A stretch of 64,000 nucleotides of DNA from Arthrobacter mangrovi. Its GTDB lineage: Bacteria > Actinomycetota > Actinomycetes > Actinomycetales > Micrococcaceae. The stretch spans positions 372,001-436,000 of the forward strand of contig NZ_BRVS01000001.1 in NCBI RefSeq assembly GCF_026011795.1. Reading direction: 5' to 3'. Position numbers and translations under genes: made by a program. The notes beneath the pieces were generated by a model. It did no database searches and was not told where the DNA came from. It saw only the letters and a list, made by a program, of their open reading frames with translations. Positions 36,574 through 44,632 of this stretch are shown piece by piece. Within the stretch, counting starts at the first letter, position 1. Every line of letters begins with the position of its first letter.

Positions 36574-37419
36574 TCATACGGCACGCGGCCTTGCCTCAAA
36601 AAGTCTTGGTTCCAATGTGCAGGAATTATCGAGGGCACCCTGGATCGTGTATAGCTCCGGCTGTTTTGCGCCGAAACGAAAGACACGGTAGAGGTGGTAA
36701 CGCTCTGCCTCTTCTCGCGAAAACCGCACTTCGTTTATGCCCACTAAGAATGGCCATTCTCTAACTCGCCGGGTCGTCTTGACGGAAATATATCGTTCGC
36801 GCCCACCCACGTCGAAGGACAGGACGTCGTACCCCACGACGTGGGAATCAAATGGGGACATGCCCTCGACTCGCTCAGCCAGTCGATCTAGACCAAGGCT
36901 TCGGAGTCTTTGCTGCTCAAACTCGACGACCGCCAGTTTGCCAGCCTGCTTCAGACCCAGCTTTTCCGCTTCAATTTTCACGTAATCAAACGGCGCCGCG
37001 TTGCCCTCAACGATGTAGTCATCGACCTCGACGGTCGGCGCCTCCACTAACTTCAGGGCAGCGCAATCAGGAGAGTCCGGTATCGGTTCGTCAGCTACTT
37101 TCAGCATGAGCCCATGAAGATCAGAATCGTGCACCCAGCGTTGCACCACGGCTTCGCGCAGCGCACCTTGTACATTCGCCCTCGGTTTATACCCCTCTAT
37201 ATAGAAGGATTTAAGCCCCTGCAGAACTGCACTAATGTTGCAGTGCTTGAACTCAACAGCACCCTTGCTACGACCGGTTACCGCCTGCACCCGCCGGTTC
37301 TCTTCTGCCTTGTTATATTGCTTACCAGTCAATTCTTGACGGAGCATCCTGAAGTAGCTTTCCACAGTCACATCAATCTCATCGTGACTCCAGAAATGAC
37401 CGATTTCCCCCCTGTTCAT
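36574..37419 (-). CDS. DUF3883 (NOV C-terminal-like) domain protein
   Basis: A 281-residue protein whose last 110 residues match the DUF3883 pattern: GYDVLSFDVGGRERYISVKTT, then WPFLVGINEVRFSREEAERYHLYRVFRF. The Asp...Val-Lys arrangement resembles the core of PD-(D/E)XK nucleases, so DNA cleavage is plausible but not shown. The N-terminal half (about 1-130) has no motif I recognise. In plant NO VEIN and related bacterial proteins this domain is joined to a GHKL ATPase. Here the GHKL ATPase is a separate gene in the same island. The ATG at 37419 is preferred to the GTG one codon before it. Confidence 0.8.
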   Translation of the reverse strand: MNRGEIGHFWSHDEIDVTVESYFRMLRQELTGKQYNKAEENRRVQAVTGRSKGAVEFKHCNISAVLQGLKSFYIEGYKPRANVQGALREAVVQRWVHDSDLHGLMLKVADEPIPDSPDCAALKLVEAPTVEVDDYIVEGNAAPFDYVKIEAEKLGLKQAGKLAVVEFEQQRLRSLGLDRLAERVEGMSPFDSHVVGYDVLSFDVGGRERYISVKTTRRVREWPFLVGINEVRFSREEAERYHLYRVFRFGAKQPELYTIQGALDNSCTLEPRLFEARPRAV

Positions 37420-37871
37420 CACACCAGGCTACCTTGTCGTATGGCCGGGAAACGTAAATCCTCAGGGGGTCCAGCTGACAGCAGCAGGACGAAAATCCGT
37501 CGCCTCCCATCGAGCATCGAAATATGCGCATATTAGAGGACGGCCGCACCTGCTTTCGGCCAGCTAAAAGGGCTAACTATGAGTTTCGCCGGAAAACTGT
37601 CGGCACCCAAGCCTTGGATCTCGGCCGGGTCTCCGTCGGTAATTCCGTCGGTCGGGAGGAGGTCTGGTCCAGAAGCTGGCCGAGAATAGCGCCTATCAGA
37701 TCCTCGCCCAGGAGGATCTCTTGTACCGTGCAGGGTCGCGAAGGGTGAGTGCGCCGGTAAACAGGAGTAGAGCGAAAACGAGAACCGTTCTGATCACATA
37801 GCCACATGTGATCTTTGGCCTCGTTCCTGAGTGCAGACTGGAGTTGCTGCACAGAAACGAGCATACTGCTG
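37420..37871. other. Gene-poor spacer between the DUF3883 gene and the Excalibur/HNH gene
   Basis: No convincing gene was found in these 452 bases. Open frames of 74 codons (plus, from 37524) and 93-105 codons (minus, ending 37577) lack a ribosome site and any familiar motif. The spacer must contain the promoter of the DUF3883 gene. I see no strong hairpin or repeat. Confidence 0.5.
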
Positions 37872-38900
37872 TCATTCGCAGCCGACGCCGTCACCGTCGC
37901 GATCGAATTTGGTGTCCCATCCTGGGTCGCCCACCCTTATCGGTGCTACGCCGGCGGAGCGTACAGCAGTGCAGTTCTTGTAGACGACATCAGGACCGCT
38001 GACAGGACCGGGAACAGGTGCCGTGGGCGTATCCTGCACTGTTTCTGGTACCGGCGCGGGCTCAGCAGCAATAGGAACGGCTACACCACCCTCGTCCGTT
38101 GGAACTGGCTGATCTGGACACGATGACGTCAGGATTCGCTGAATTGCATCGTGCTCCGCCTGAGTCATCCACAGCCCATACTTCGCTTTCACAGCTGTCT
38201 GGATTGCCACGTATTCACATCGGAAGGATTTGTTAGGAGGAAGCCAGGTTGCCGCATCTCCATCGCTCTTAGCCCCGTTAGTAGGCCCATCCGTAGCCAA
38301 CAGATTTAGCGGATCATTGCCGAAGGCTTCTCGCTGCTCGGGCACCAACTGTTGTGCCCCTTTTTGCCACGCGTCGGACAACGGCACAACATGGTCAATT
38401 TGTACTGCAGTGCTGGTTGCGTTGCCACGGACGAAGTGAATCGTCGTTGCCGTGAACGGGTCTGCTAGAACGCCGGATGCGACGACACACCTGTGAGTCC
38501 CGGGCTTATGTACTGTATTGGTCAGATCGCGGTTGAGGATGTCGTTACGGGCATCGCATCCGTTCCGATCGAGATCTTTCCACCCCTGACCGAACACGTC
38601 TCGGTCATATCCGGTCTTTGGAGCCCGCCCCTTGATCGCAATAGTTTCGAGCTGCGCCAGAGCAGTCCCCGCTGACGGATCGGCCGGCGCCCCCCTGACA
38701 GACTCCTCCCCCATGGGTGTGGGGGCCCGCTCGCTGATGATGGGCAACTCTGCCGGTGCTGCAGTGGCCGGAGCAGTGTCAAGGGTTTTAGAGGACTCGG
38801 GCGGCGTTGCACTGGCGGAGTTGGACTGACAGCCGGTTCCAGCGAAGAGAATCGAGATGGCGACCAGCGCGGAAAGGCCTTTGGCCTGAAGATTCTGCAT
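37872..38900 (-). CDS. Secreted lipoprotein with HNH (DUF1524-like) nuclease and Excalibur domain
   Basis: A 342-residue exported protein. A signal peptide (about 1-23) ends in a lipobox-like AGTGC with Cys24. A Ser/Pro/Ala-rich linker follows. An HNH/DUF1524-type nuclease spans about 115-235, with GYDRDVFGQGW, VQIDHVVPLSDAW, DPLNLLATDGPTNGAKSDGD and the closing WMTQAEH. A second flexible linker leads to a C-terminal Excalibur calcium-binding motif (CTAVRSAGVAPI, DRDGDGVGCE). AAGGTACAAA before the ATG at 38900 fixes the start; the open frame further upstream overlaps the next gene. It probably degrades DNA at the cell surface (inferred). Confidence 0.83.
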   Translation of the reverse strand: MQNLQAKGLSALVAISILFAGTGCQSNSASATPPESSKTLDTAPATAAPAELPIISERAPTPMGEESVRGAPADPSAGTALAQLETIAIKGRAPKTGYDRDVFGQGWKDLDRNGCDARNDILNRDLTNTVHKPGTHRCVVASGVLADPFTATTIHFVRGNATSTAVQIDHVVPLSDAWQKGAQQLVPEQREAFGNDPLNLLATDGPTNGAKSDGDAATWLPPNKSFRCEYVAIQTAVKAKYGLWMTQAEHDAIQRILTSSCPDQPVPTDEGGVAVPIAAEPAPVPETVQDTPTAPVPGPVSGPDVVYKNCTAVRSAGVAPIRVGDPGWDTKFDRDGDGVGCE

Positions 38901-38973
38901 TTTGTACCTTCGGTGGTGTCCTCCCACAACGCAAGCCGTTGCGGGAGGACCCGTCGAATTCGGGTTGAAGAGG

Positions 38974-39999
38974 TTACGACTCGCAGGCCGCGCCGTCGCC
39001 ATCGCTGTCGAGGTGAGAGCCGTACCCGGGGTTTCCCCGATAGAGAGGAGCAGCCCCTGCAGCCTTGGCTGCAGTGCAGTTCGCGTAGTAGGCCGCCGGC
39101 GCAGGTGCCGGAGCTGCGGGCTGCTCGACTGGGGCCGGGCCGCTGCCGCCGCCTGATGAATCTTCGCAGGCGACGCCGTCGCCATCAGAATCGAGTTCCG
39201 GATTGTAGCCCCGTGAACCGGAAGTGATGTTGGACAGACCGTCGTTCGCTGCATCTGTGCAGCTTGCATAGCGGTTTGCCTGGGCTTCGGCCTCGCGTTC
39301 CGCTCTCGCTTGGCGCTTCGCTTCTTCCGCTGCCTTACGTTCTTCCAGGGCTTTACGCTTGGCCTCCGCCTTCTTAGCAGCCTCCGCCTTGGCCTTCTTT
39401 TCGGCGGCGGCCTTCTCTGCGGCTTCTTCCTTGGCCTTCTTTTCCTCCGCGACCTTCTTGGCTTCCGCTGCCTTTCGCGCTTCTTCTTCAGCGATTACAG
39501 CAGCTACCACTTTGTCGTGATCGTCGCGATCCATCCACAAGAACACTCCATCTTGATCTTCGGTGCAGATGTAAACCTCGCCGTTGATCCCCTGAATCAT
39601 GCCTTCTGAGTCGCACTCGGTGAATGCCACCGTGCTGACACTGGGGGACGGAGACGCCGTGAAGCTGCCAGTAACCGGTTCAAGTTTTTCTTCGGCAGTG
39701 GCTGAGGCCCCTGTGACTACAAGCCCCAACACAAACGCCAGGACACCGAACATCGAGGTCATTTTGGCTGCACCCCGGCTGCCGAGCCCCATCCACGAGC
39801 GACGCTTGAACACAAGCGCGAACAGGCCAGAGACAGCAGCAAGGATGCCGAGAATTACGAGATAGGGACCGAACCCGCCGTTTGCAAGAAAAATTATAAG
39901 CAGCATCAAAAGGAGTGCAACTGTTATCCAGAAAGAAACAGTGGGACGCCACTTCGGAGACCGATTTTGAGCAGGCTGATAGTACGGATTGTCATACAT
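38974..39999 (-). CDS. Membrane protein with Lys/Glu/Ala coiled coil and two Excalibur domains
   Basis: A 341-residue protein. Three membrane helices lie at about 20-40, 43-65 and 82-100. An extracytoplasmic stretch with ECDSEG and EVYICTEDQDG precedes a highly charged Ala/Lys/Glu coiled coil (about 165-243). Two Excalibur calcium-binding motifs follow (245-279 ending DSDGDGVACE, and 305-340 ending DSDGDGAACE), joined by a Pro/Ala linker. GGGGGAAACC before the ATG at 39999 sets the start. It is in tandem with the Excalibur/HNH lipoprotein (73-base gap), so the two may form a cell-envelope complex. Function is unknown. Confidence 0.8.
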   Translation of the reverse strand: MYDNPYYQPAQNRSPKWRPTVSFWITVALLLMLLIIFLANGGFGPYLVILGILAAVSGLFALVFKRRSWMGLGSRGAAKMTSMFGVLAFVLGLVVTGASATAEEKLEPVTGSFTASPSPSVSTVAFTECDSEGMIQGINGEVYICTEDQDGVFLWMDRDDHDKVVAAVIAEEEARKAAEAKKVAEEKKAKEEAAEKAAAEKKAKAEAAKKAEAKRKALEERKAAEEAKRQARAEREAEAQANRYASCTDAANDGLSNITSGSRGYNPELDSDGDGVACEDSSGGGSGPAPVEQPAAPAPAPAAYYANCTAAKAAGAAPLYRGNPGYGSHLDSDGDGAACES

Positions 40000-40105
40000 G
40001 GTTTCCCCCAACGAGACATGATAAAGCGTTTATGTCGAGGGAATGGTATCAGCTGGAATGCAATTCGGCATAGAGGAAGCCGGATTGCGAGCAGGCTCGC
40101 TGGGA

Positions 40106-41233
40106 TCAGTCTTTACTGACTAAAGACTTGAAAGCGTCGAGCATCTGCTGCAGGCCTGAACTGCCGCCCAGGCTAATGGGCATCACGTCACCCGCGGCGC
40201 CCTTGCGGGTAAAGACTGCCTCATCAGCAGTTAGAAGTAGCGCGATGGGATCAACGTCTCGCCAGCGCACCCTCTCAAGGTTAGATCTACGGAATGAGCC
40301 AGAAAAAATGGGCGTCAGGAAATCTGCGGGAGTAGCCGCCCCAGAGTCTTTCCTCATGACAACGACGCGAAATTCCTCGACGGACGGGGCAACGGCCACC
40401 CCCTCCTTGACCGTGGCTAGAACCGTCGAAGCCAAGGCAGCAACGTATATTGCATTGCGGTCCGCTTTAGTTCGCTTCTTCGTCGTGTGTCTGCCCGTTG
40501 GTGTGAAGGACGGTGTCCTCTCGGGAACCATCTGCGCTGATCCAAACAGAATGACCACCGTGGCGTAGTTGGTGCCGTCTTCGGTCCCTACGTCGACGCA
40601 AGTCGCTTCAGAAGCGTTGTCAGCAAAAGCTTCCTCCAGCGCCATCATGACTGCCTCCGGCTCATGACCGAGGAGCTTTTCCCAGTTCTCCTGGGCCAGT
40701 CCGCAATGAATCCGGTAGCTGCGCTGCCACTCCGCTTCGAGTCGAGCCTTCTCGGCATGAGCCATTTGGTCGGCTTGGACCTTCGCTGCCTTGCGTTCAG
40801 CCAACTGAAAGCGACCGATTCCGGCCAGCATCTGCTGAGACAACGCGTCACGGATGAGTTCGTAGTCAGCTGTGGGCGGCACTGGAACGTCGACTGGCGC
40901 GGCCCGCTCAAAATCCTCGTGATGGAGCGACACCAAGGCGTTCTCCAACACAGCGAGCTCCGCGATCTGCGCTTCGGCGGCAGCTGCCTTTTCAGCACGC
41001 GCAAGTTGCGTGAGGCTGGGACGTTTCGGTTGGAATGAATTACTCGAGGGACGCCTCGTCGTCGAGGTGGGGCTCGACTGGCTCACTCGTACTCCGCCGA
41101 TCTTCGCCGACGAATATATCCCGCCGCTGCCGAAGGAGACCCGCGCCTTGCTGCTTCCGACGCTCGTCCGGATTCCCCTGCTGGAGGCACTGATTCGAAC
41201 GCCTGGAGCGATCTTGAAACTTACTCGTGCCAT
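40106..41233 (-). CDS. DUF4236-like N-terminal domain protein of unknown function
   Basis: A 375-residue protein. The first 55 residues (KIAPGVRISASSRGIRTSVGSSKARVSFG...) resemble the glycine/serine-rich DUF4236 pattern, though the usual opening arginines are replaced. A helical Ala/Glu-rich middle (about 75-185) and a C-terminal alpha/beta region follow. There are no signal peptide or membrane segments. GGGGGAGAAGTC precedes the ATG. It is the outermost island gene on this strand. No function can be assigned. Confidence 0.7.
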   Translation of the reverse strand: MARVSFKIAPGVRISASSRGIRTSVGSSKARVSFGSGGIYSSAKIGGVRVSQSSPTSTTRRPSSNSFQPKRPSLTQLARAEKAAAAEAQIAELAVLENALVSLHHEDFERAAPVDVPVPPTADYELIRDALSQQMLAGIGRFQLAERKAAKVQADQMAHAEKARLEAEWQRSYRIHCGLAQENWEKLLGHEPEAVMMALEEAFADNASEATCVDVGTEDGTNYATVVILFGSAQMVPERTPSFTPTGRHTTKKRTKADRNAIYVAALASTVLATVKEGVAVAPSVEEFRVVVMRKDSGAATPADFLTPIFSGSFRRSNLERVRWRDVDPIALLLTADEAVFTRKGAAGDVMPISLGGSSGLQQMLDAFKSLVSKD

Positions 41234-41413
41234 GACTTCTCCCCCAAAAGAAACGCTTGACTGCGCTACAGCCTATCCGATTGGCGACAGCCAAGACTGG
41301 TTTCCGGAAAAAACACCGACCTCCTACGGCATTCACTCTCTAGCGAATCGCAAAGTTCTGACTTTCAGTTAACAGCCCTTGCCAGAATCGCAAACAACGA
41401 CTAGCTTCGACGC

Positions 41414-42283
41414 ATGGCATCAAATGAGACCGGCGTCACAGAGCGGGTTCGGGCGTCGATTCGGAACTCGGGGATGGCCCAGCGCGAGATCGCGCATCAC
41501 ATGGGTCTGGACGAGACGAAGCTGTCCAAGGCGTTGAATGGCACGCGGCGGTTCCATCCGGAGGAGCTGACGAGCCTGGCGGACATCACCGGCGTAACGG
41601 TGAACTGGCTGCTGTCGGGTTCGGACGAGACGCATGGGCCGTCGGTTCCGCCGCCGGCGATGGTCCTTCCGACCCGGCATCCGGAAAACAACGAGCACGC
41701 GCAGAAGCGGCGGGCGATCATCGAGGCGGCGTGGTGGCTGTTCGCGCGGCGCGGCTATTCGGCGGTCCGCGTGGCCGACATCGCGTACGCCTGCAGCCTG
41801 AGCACGGCCGCGATCCACTACTACTTCTCGGGCAAGCGCGAGATCTTCGCCGAGGCGCTGCGCTACTCGATCAAGCTGGCCTTCGACCGGCAGATCGCCG
41901 AACTGCTTCAGGTTAGCGACCCGGTGCGCCGGCTGAAGCGGCTGATCGAGCTGCAGTTGCCCGCCGGCGAGCGCGGCCAGGCCGAGTTCTCGATCTGGCT
42001 GCAGACCTGGGCGGACGTCGCCGTCGAAGGTTCCGGCAAGGAGAACCACGCGCAGGGCTACCGGCGGTGGCTCAAGACCGTGGAGGACGCGATCGTGCAG
42101 GGCCAGGAGGCCGGCGCCTTCGTGGTCGTCCCGTCCGACCAGCTCGCCATGGAGCTCACCAGCCTGATCGACGGCCTGGGTATCAAGGTCCTGACGGGCA
42201 TGCTGACTTCGGATCAGATGTACCGGCATATCGAAAGTTTTATCGACCGCAATATCGTCCTCGAACAAGGGAGCCCTGCATGA
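41414..42283 (+). CDS. Fused XRE (Cro/C1)-TetR transcriptional regulator
   Basis: A 289-residue regulator with two DNA-binding modules. Residues about 8-65 form a Cro/C1-type helix-turn-helix ([23 protein letters not shown]). Residues about 95-150 form a TetR helix-turn-helix ([40 protein letters not shown]) followed by a TetR ligand domain. Its stop overlaps the start of the dehydrocarnitine-cleaving enzyme (ATGA), so it is co-translated with the carnitine operon it probably controls. The 180-base spacer in front holds the operon promoter; I could not identify an operator there. Confidence 0.85.
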   Translation: MASNETGVTERVRASIRNSGMAQREIAHHMGLDETKLSKALNGTRRFHPEELTSLADITGVTVNWLLSGSDETHGPSVPPPAMVLPTRHPENNEHAQKRRAIIEAAWWLFARRGYSAVRVADIAYACSLSTAAIHYYFSGKREIFAEALRYSIKLAFDRQIAELLQVSDPVRRLKRLIELQLPAGERGQAEFSIWLQTWADVAVEGSGKENHAQGYRRWLKTVEDAIVQGQEAGAFVVVPSDQLAMELTSLIDGLGIKVLTGMLTSDQMYRHIESFIDRNIVLEQGSPA

Positions 42284-43167
42284 ACCGCAAGGTCATCGTC
42301 ACCTGTGCCCTCACCGGCGCCGGCGACACCACCGGCAAGAGCGAGCACGTGCCCGTCACTCCGGAGCAGATCGCGGACAACGCGATCGCCGCCGCCCGGG
42401 CCGGCGCCTCGGTGGTCCATATCCACGTGCGCGACGTCGAGACGGGCCAGGGATCGCGCGATGTGGCGCTGTACCGCGAGGTCGTCCGGCTGGTGCGCGA
42501 GAGCGACGTCGACCCGGTGATCAACCTGACCGCAGGCATGGGCGGCGACCTCATCCTGGATCCAGGCGAGCCGACCAAGCAGCTGCCGGGCACGGACCTG
42601 GTGAACGCGATCGAGCGGCTGGCCCACGTGGAGGAGCTGCGCCCCGAGATCTGCACCATCGACTGCGGCTCGCTGAACTTCGGCGAGGGCAGCCAGGTCT
42701 ACATCAGTACGCCGGACATGCTCCGCGAGGGCGCCGAGCGGATCAAGGAGCTGGGGGTCAAGCCGGAGATGGAAATCTTCGACACCGGCAACCTGTGGTT
42801 CGCCAACATCATGGTCGAGGAGGGCCTCATCGCTCCCCCGCCGCTCTACCAGCTCTGCATGGGCATCCCCTACGGCGCCCCGGTCAACGCGGGCCTGCTG
42901 CAGGCCATGGTCAACATGCTGCCCGACGGCGCCCAGTGGACGTCCTTCGCGATCGGCCGCGACCAGCTGCCGTGGGTCGCCCAGTCGGTCCTGCTCGGCG
43001 GACACGTCCGCGTGGGCCTCGAGGACAACCTCTACCTCAGCAAGGGCGTCAAGGCGACCAACGCTCAGCTCACCGAGCGCGCCATCCAGATCGTGCACGA
43101 CCTCGGGTCCTCCGTCGCCACTCCGGACGAGGCCCGCGAAATCCTCCGGCTCGAGAAGAAAGCGTGA
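42280..43167 (+). CDS. BKACE-family enzyme, probable 3-dehydrocarnitine:acetyl-CoA cleavage enzyme
   Basis: A 295-residue TIM-barrel enzyme of the beta-keto acid cleavage family. It has [11 protein letters not shown], metal-binding histidines in [15 protein letters not shown] and the CMGIPYGAP segment. In carnitine degradation this family condenses 3-dehydrocarnitine with acetyl-CoA to give betainyl-CoA and acetoacetate. The next genes encode a carnitine dehydrogenase and a betainyl-CoA-type thioesterase, the same set as Pseudomonas cdhCAB, which supports that substrate. Confidence 0.85.
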   Translation: MNRKVIVTCALTGAGDTTGKSEHVPVTPEQIADNAIAAARAGASVVHIHVRDVETGQGSRDVALYREVVRLVRESDVDPVINLTAGMGGDLILDPGEPTKQLPGTDLVNAIERLAHVEELRPEICTIDCGSLNFGEGSQVYISTPDMLREGAERIKELGVKPEMEIFDTGNLWFANIMVEEGLIAPPPLYQLCMGIPYGAPVNAGLLQAMVNMLPDGAQWTSFAIGRDQLPWVAQSVLLGGHVRVGLEDNLYLSKGVKATNAQLTERAIQIVHDLGSSVATPDEAREILRLEKKA

Positions 43168-43169
43168 AC

Positions 43170-44138
43170 ATGACCGAAGACTTCACTCCCCTGGACATGA
43201 ACGACGTCGACACGATCGCCTGCGTGGGCATCGGCACCATCGGCGGGGGCTGGGCCGCGTACTTCCTGGCGCGCGGCTTCCGGGTCAAGGCCTGGGACCC
43301 CGCACCCGACGCGGAGCAGAAGCTCCGCCGGCTGATCGACGCCGCGTGGCCCGCCCTGACCAAGCTCGGGCTCGCACCCAATGCGTCGAAGGACAACATC
43401 AGCGTCCACACGGACCTCGCCGAGGCGGTCGACGGCGCCGGCTTCGTGCAGGAGAGCGCGCCGGAGGTCCTGGAACTCAAGCAGTCGCTCCTGGCGCAGA
43501 TCGACGCGGTGACGGCCCCCGACGTCGTTATTGCCTCCTCCACTTCCGGGTACGGGATGACGGAGATGGCGACCGAGGCGAAGAATCCGTCCCGGCTGGT
43601 GGTGGGGCACCCGTTCAATCCGCCGTACCTCATCCCGCTGGTCGAGGTGGTGGGCGGCGAGCAGACCTCGGCCGCCGCGGTGAAGTGGGCCTCGGCCTGG
43701 TACGAGCTGATCGGCAAGTCCGTCATCACCATGGACCGCGAGGTTCCGGGGTTCATCGCCAACCGCCTGCAGGAGGCGCTGTGGCGCGAGGCCCTGCACA
43801 TGGTGGACAACGGCGAGGCCACCGTAGAGCAGATCGACCTGGCCATCACCGACGGGCCGGGCCTGCGCTGGCCGCTGCAGGGGCCGATGCTGACCTTCCA
43901 CCTGGCCGGCGGCGAAGGCGGCATGGCACACATGCTCGACCACTTCGGGCCGTCGCTGCTCTCCCCGTGGACCCGGCTGGATGCGCCCGAGCTGACGCCG
44001 GAGCTGCGCAACGCGGTCATCGCAGGCTGCGACGAGGAGGCCGCCGGGCGGTCCGTCGTCGAGCTGGTGGCCGAGCGCGACGAGGCAATCATCGCGATCC
44101 GCAACGCCATCGCCCAGGTCCGGGCCGGCGGCGCATGA
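43170..44138 (+). CDS. L-carnitine dehydrogenase
   Basis: A 322-residue 3-hydroxyacyl-CoA-dehydrogenase-fold enzyme. The NAD-binding motif CVGIGTIGGGWAAYF is near residues 13-27. ASSTSGY, GHPFNPPYLIPLVEVVGG and REVPGFIANRLQ follow, all conserved in carnitine dehydrogenases. It oxidises L-carnitine to 3-dehydrocarnitine with NAD. It starts three bases after the upstream stop and overlaps the thioesterase by ATGA. A generic hydroxyacyl-CoA dehydrogenase is the alternative, but the operon argues against it. Confidence 0.88.
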   Translation: MTEDFTPLDMNDVDTIACVGIGTIGGGWAAYFLARGFRVKAWDPAPDAEQKLRRLIDAAWPALTKLGLAPNASKDNISVHTDLAEAVDGAGFVQESAPEVLELKQSLLAQIDAVTAPDVVIASSTSGYGMTEMATEAKNPSRLVVGHPFNPPYLIPLVEVVGGEQTSAAAVKWASAWYELIGKSVITMDREVPGFIANRLQEALWREALHMVDNGEATVEQIDLAITDGPGLRWPLQGPMLTFHLAGGEGGMAHMLDHFGPSLLSPWTRLDAPELTPELRNAVIAGCDEEAAGRSVVELVAERDEAIIAIRNAIAQVRAGGA

Positions 44139-44605
44139 GCTCGGCGGCTGCCGGCGTGCTGCCCGCGTACCGGTGCCGGGTGCAGCCCGAGTGGATCGAC
44201 TACAACGGCCACATGTCCGAGGCGTTCTACGTCCTGGTGTTCGGCTTTGCCACCGACCAGGTGATGGAACAGCTCGGCATGGACGAGGAGTACCGGCGCT
44301 CCACCGGGTGCTCGCTCTACACGGTCGAGGCTCACATCCGATATCTCGCCGAGACCGGCCTGGACGCGGAGCTCACGGTGACCTCCCGGATTGTCGCCGC
44401 CGGGCCGAAGAAGCTGCATCTGGCCCATGAGATGCGTTCCGGGGAAACGCTGGTTTCCACCGAGGAACTGCTGACGCTGCACGTGGACCAGCAGTCCGGA
44501 CGCAGCACCGGGTTCACCCCTTCCGTCATGGACACCATCACCTCATTCCTGCCCGGCCCCGGTGAGCCGGCACCGGGATGGACCGGCAGGACCGTCAGCT
44601 CCTAG
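44135..44605 (+). CDS. Hotdog-fold thioesterase, probable betainyl-CoA thioesterase
   Basis: A 156-residue hotdog-fold thioesterase with EWIDYNGHMSEAFYV, the 4-hydroxybenzoyl-CoA thioesterase-type active-site segment, and YTVEAHIRYLAE. In the carnitine pathway this enzyme releases glycine betaine from betainyl-CoA. In some bacteria the domain is fused to carnitine dehydrogenase; here the two are separate but overlap by four bases. Confidence 0.85.
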   Translation: MSSAAAGVLPAYRCRVQPEWIDYNGHMSEAFYVLVFGFATDQVMEQLGMDEEYRRSTGCSLYTVEAHIRYLAETGLDAELTVTSRIVAAGPKKLHLAHEMRSGETLVSTEELLTLHVDQQSGRSTGFTPSVMDTITSFLPGPGEPAPGWTGRTVSS

Positions 44606-44632
44606 CCGTCCCTTTTTCAGAAAGAAGGACCA

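Larger units (their letters stand above)
20997..41233. other. AT-richer accessory (defence) island
   Basis: Across this interval codon third positions and spacers are clearly less GC-rich than in the flanking catabolic operons, and the genes are defence- or surface-related. The change occurs in the spacer after the LysR gene and again before the XRE-TetR gene. No integrase, transposase or tRNA was found at either edge. An 11-base sequence with one mismatch (TATCGGATTGG at 20923, TATCCGATTGG at 41274) occurs near both edges, which may be chance. Transfer is inferred from composition and content only. Confidence 0.65.

Noticed and set aside
37577-37894. A small minus-strand frame (105 codons, or 95 from an internal ATG) after the Excalibur/HNH gene
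   Set aside because: It has no ribosome site, no recognisable domain, and overlaps the lipoprotein gene end at its longest start. It cannot be excluded as a small protein.
38901-39269. N-terminal extension of the Excalibur/HNH lipoprotein frame
   Set aside because: The open frame continues upstream into the neighbouring Excalibur gene, but the ribosome site, signal peptide and lipobox all place the start at 38900.
20923-41284. Attachment-site pair flanking the island
   Set aside because: The shared 11-mer has a mismatch and is short. Without an integrase or tRNA it is not enough to call att sites.
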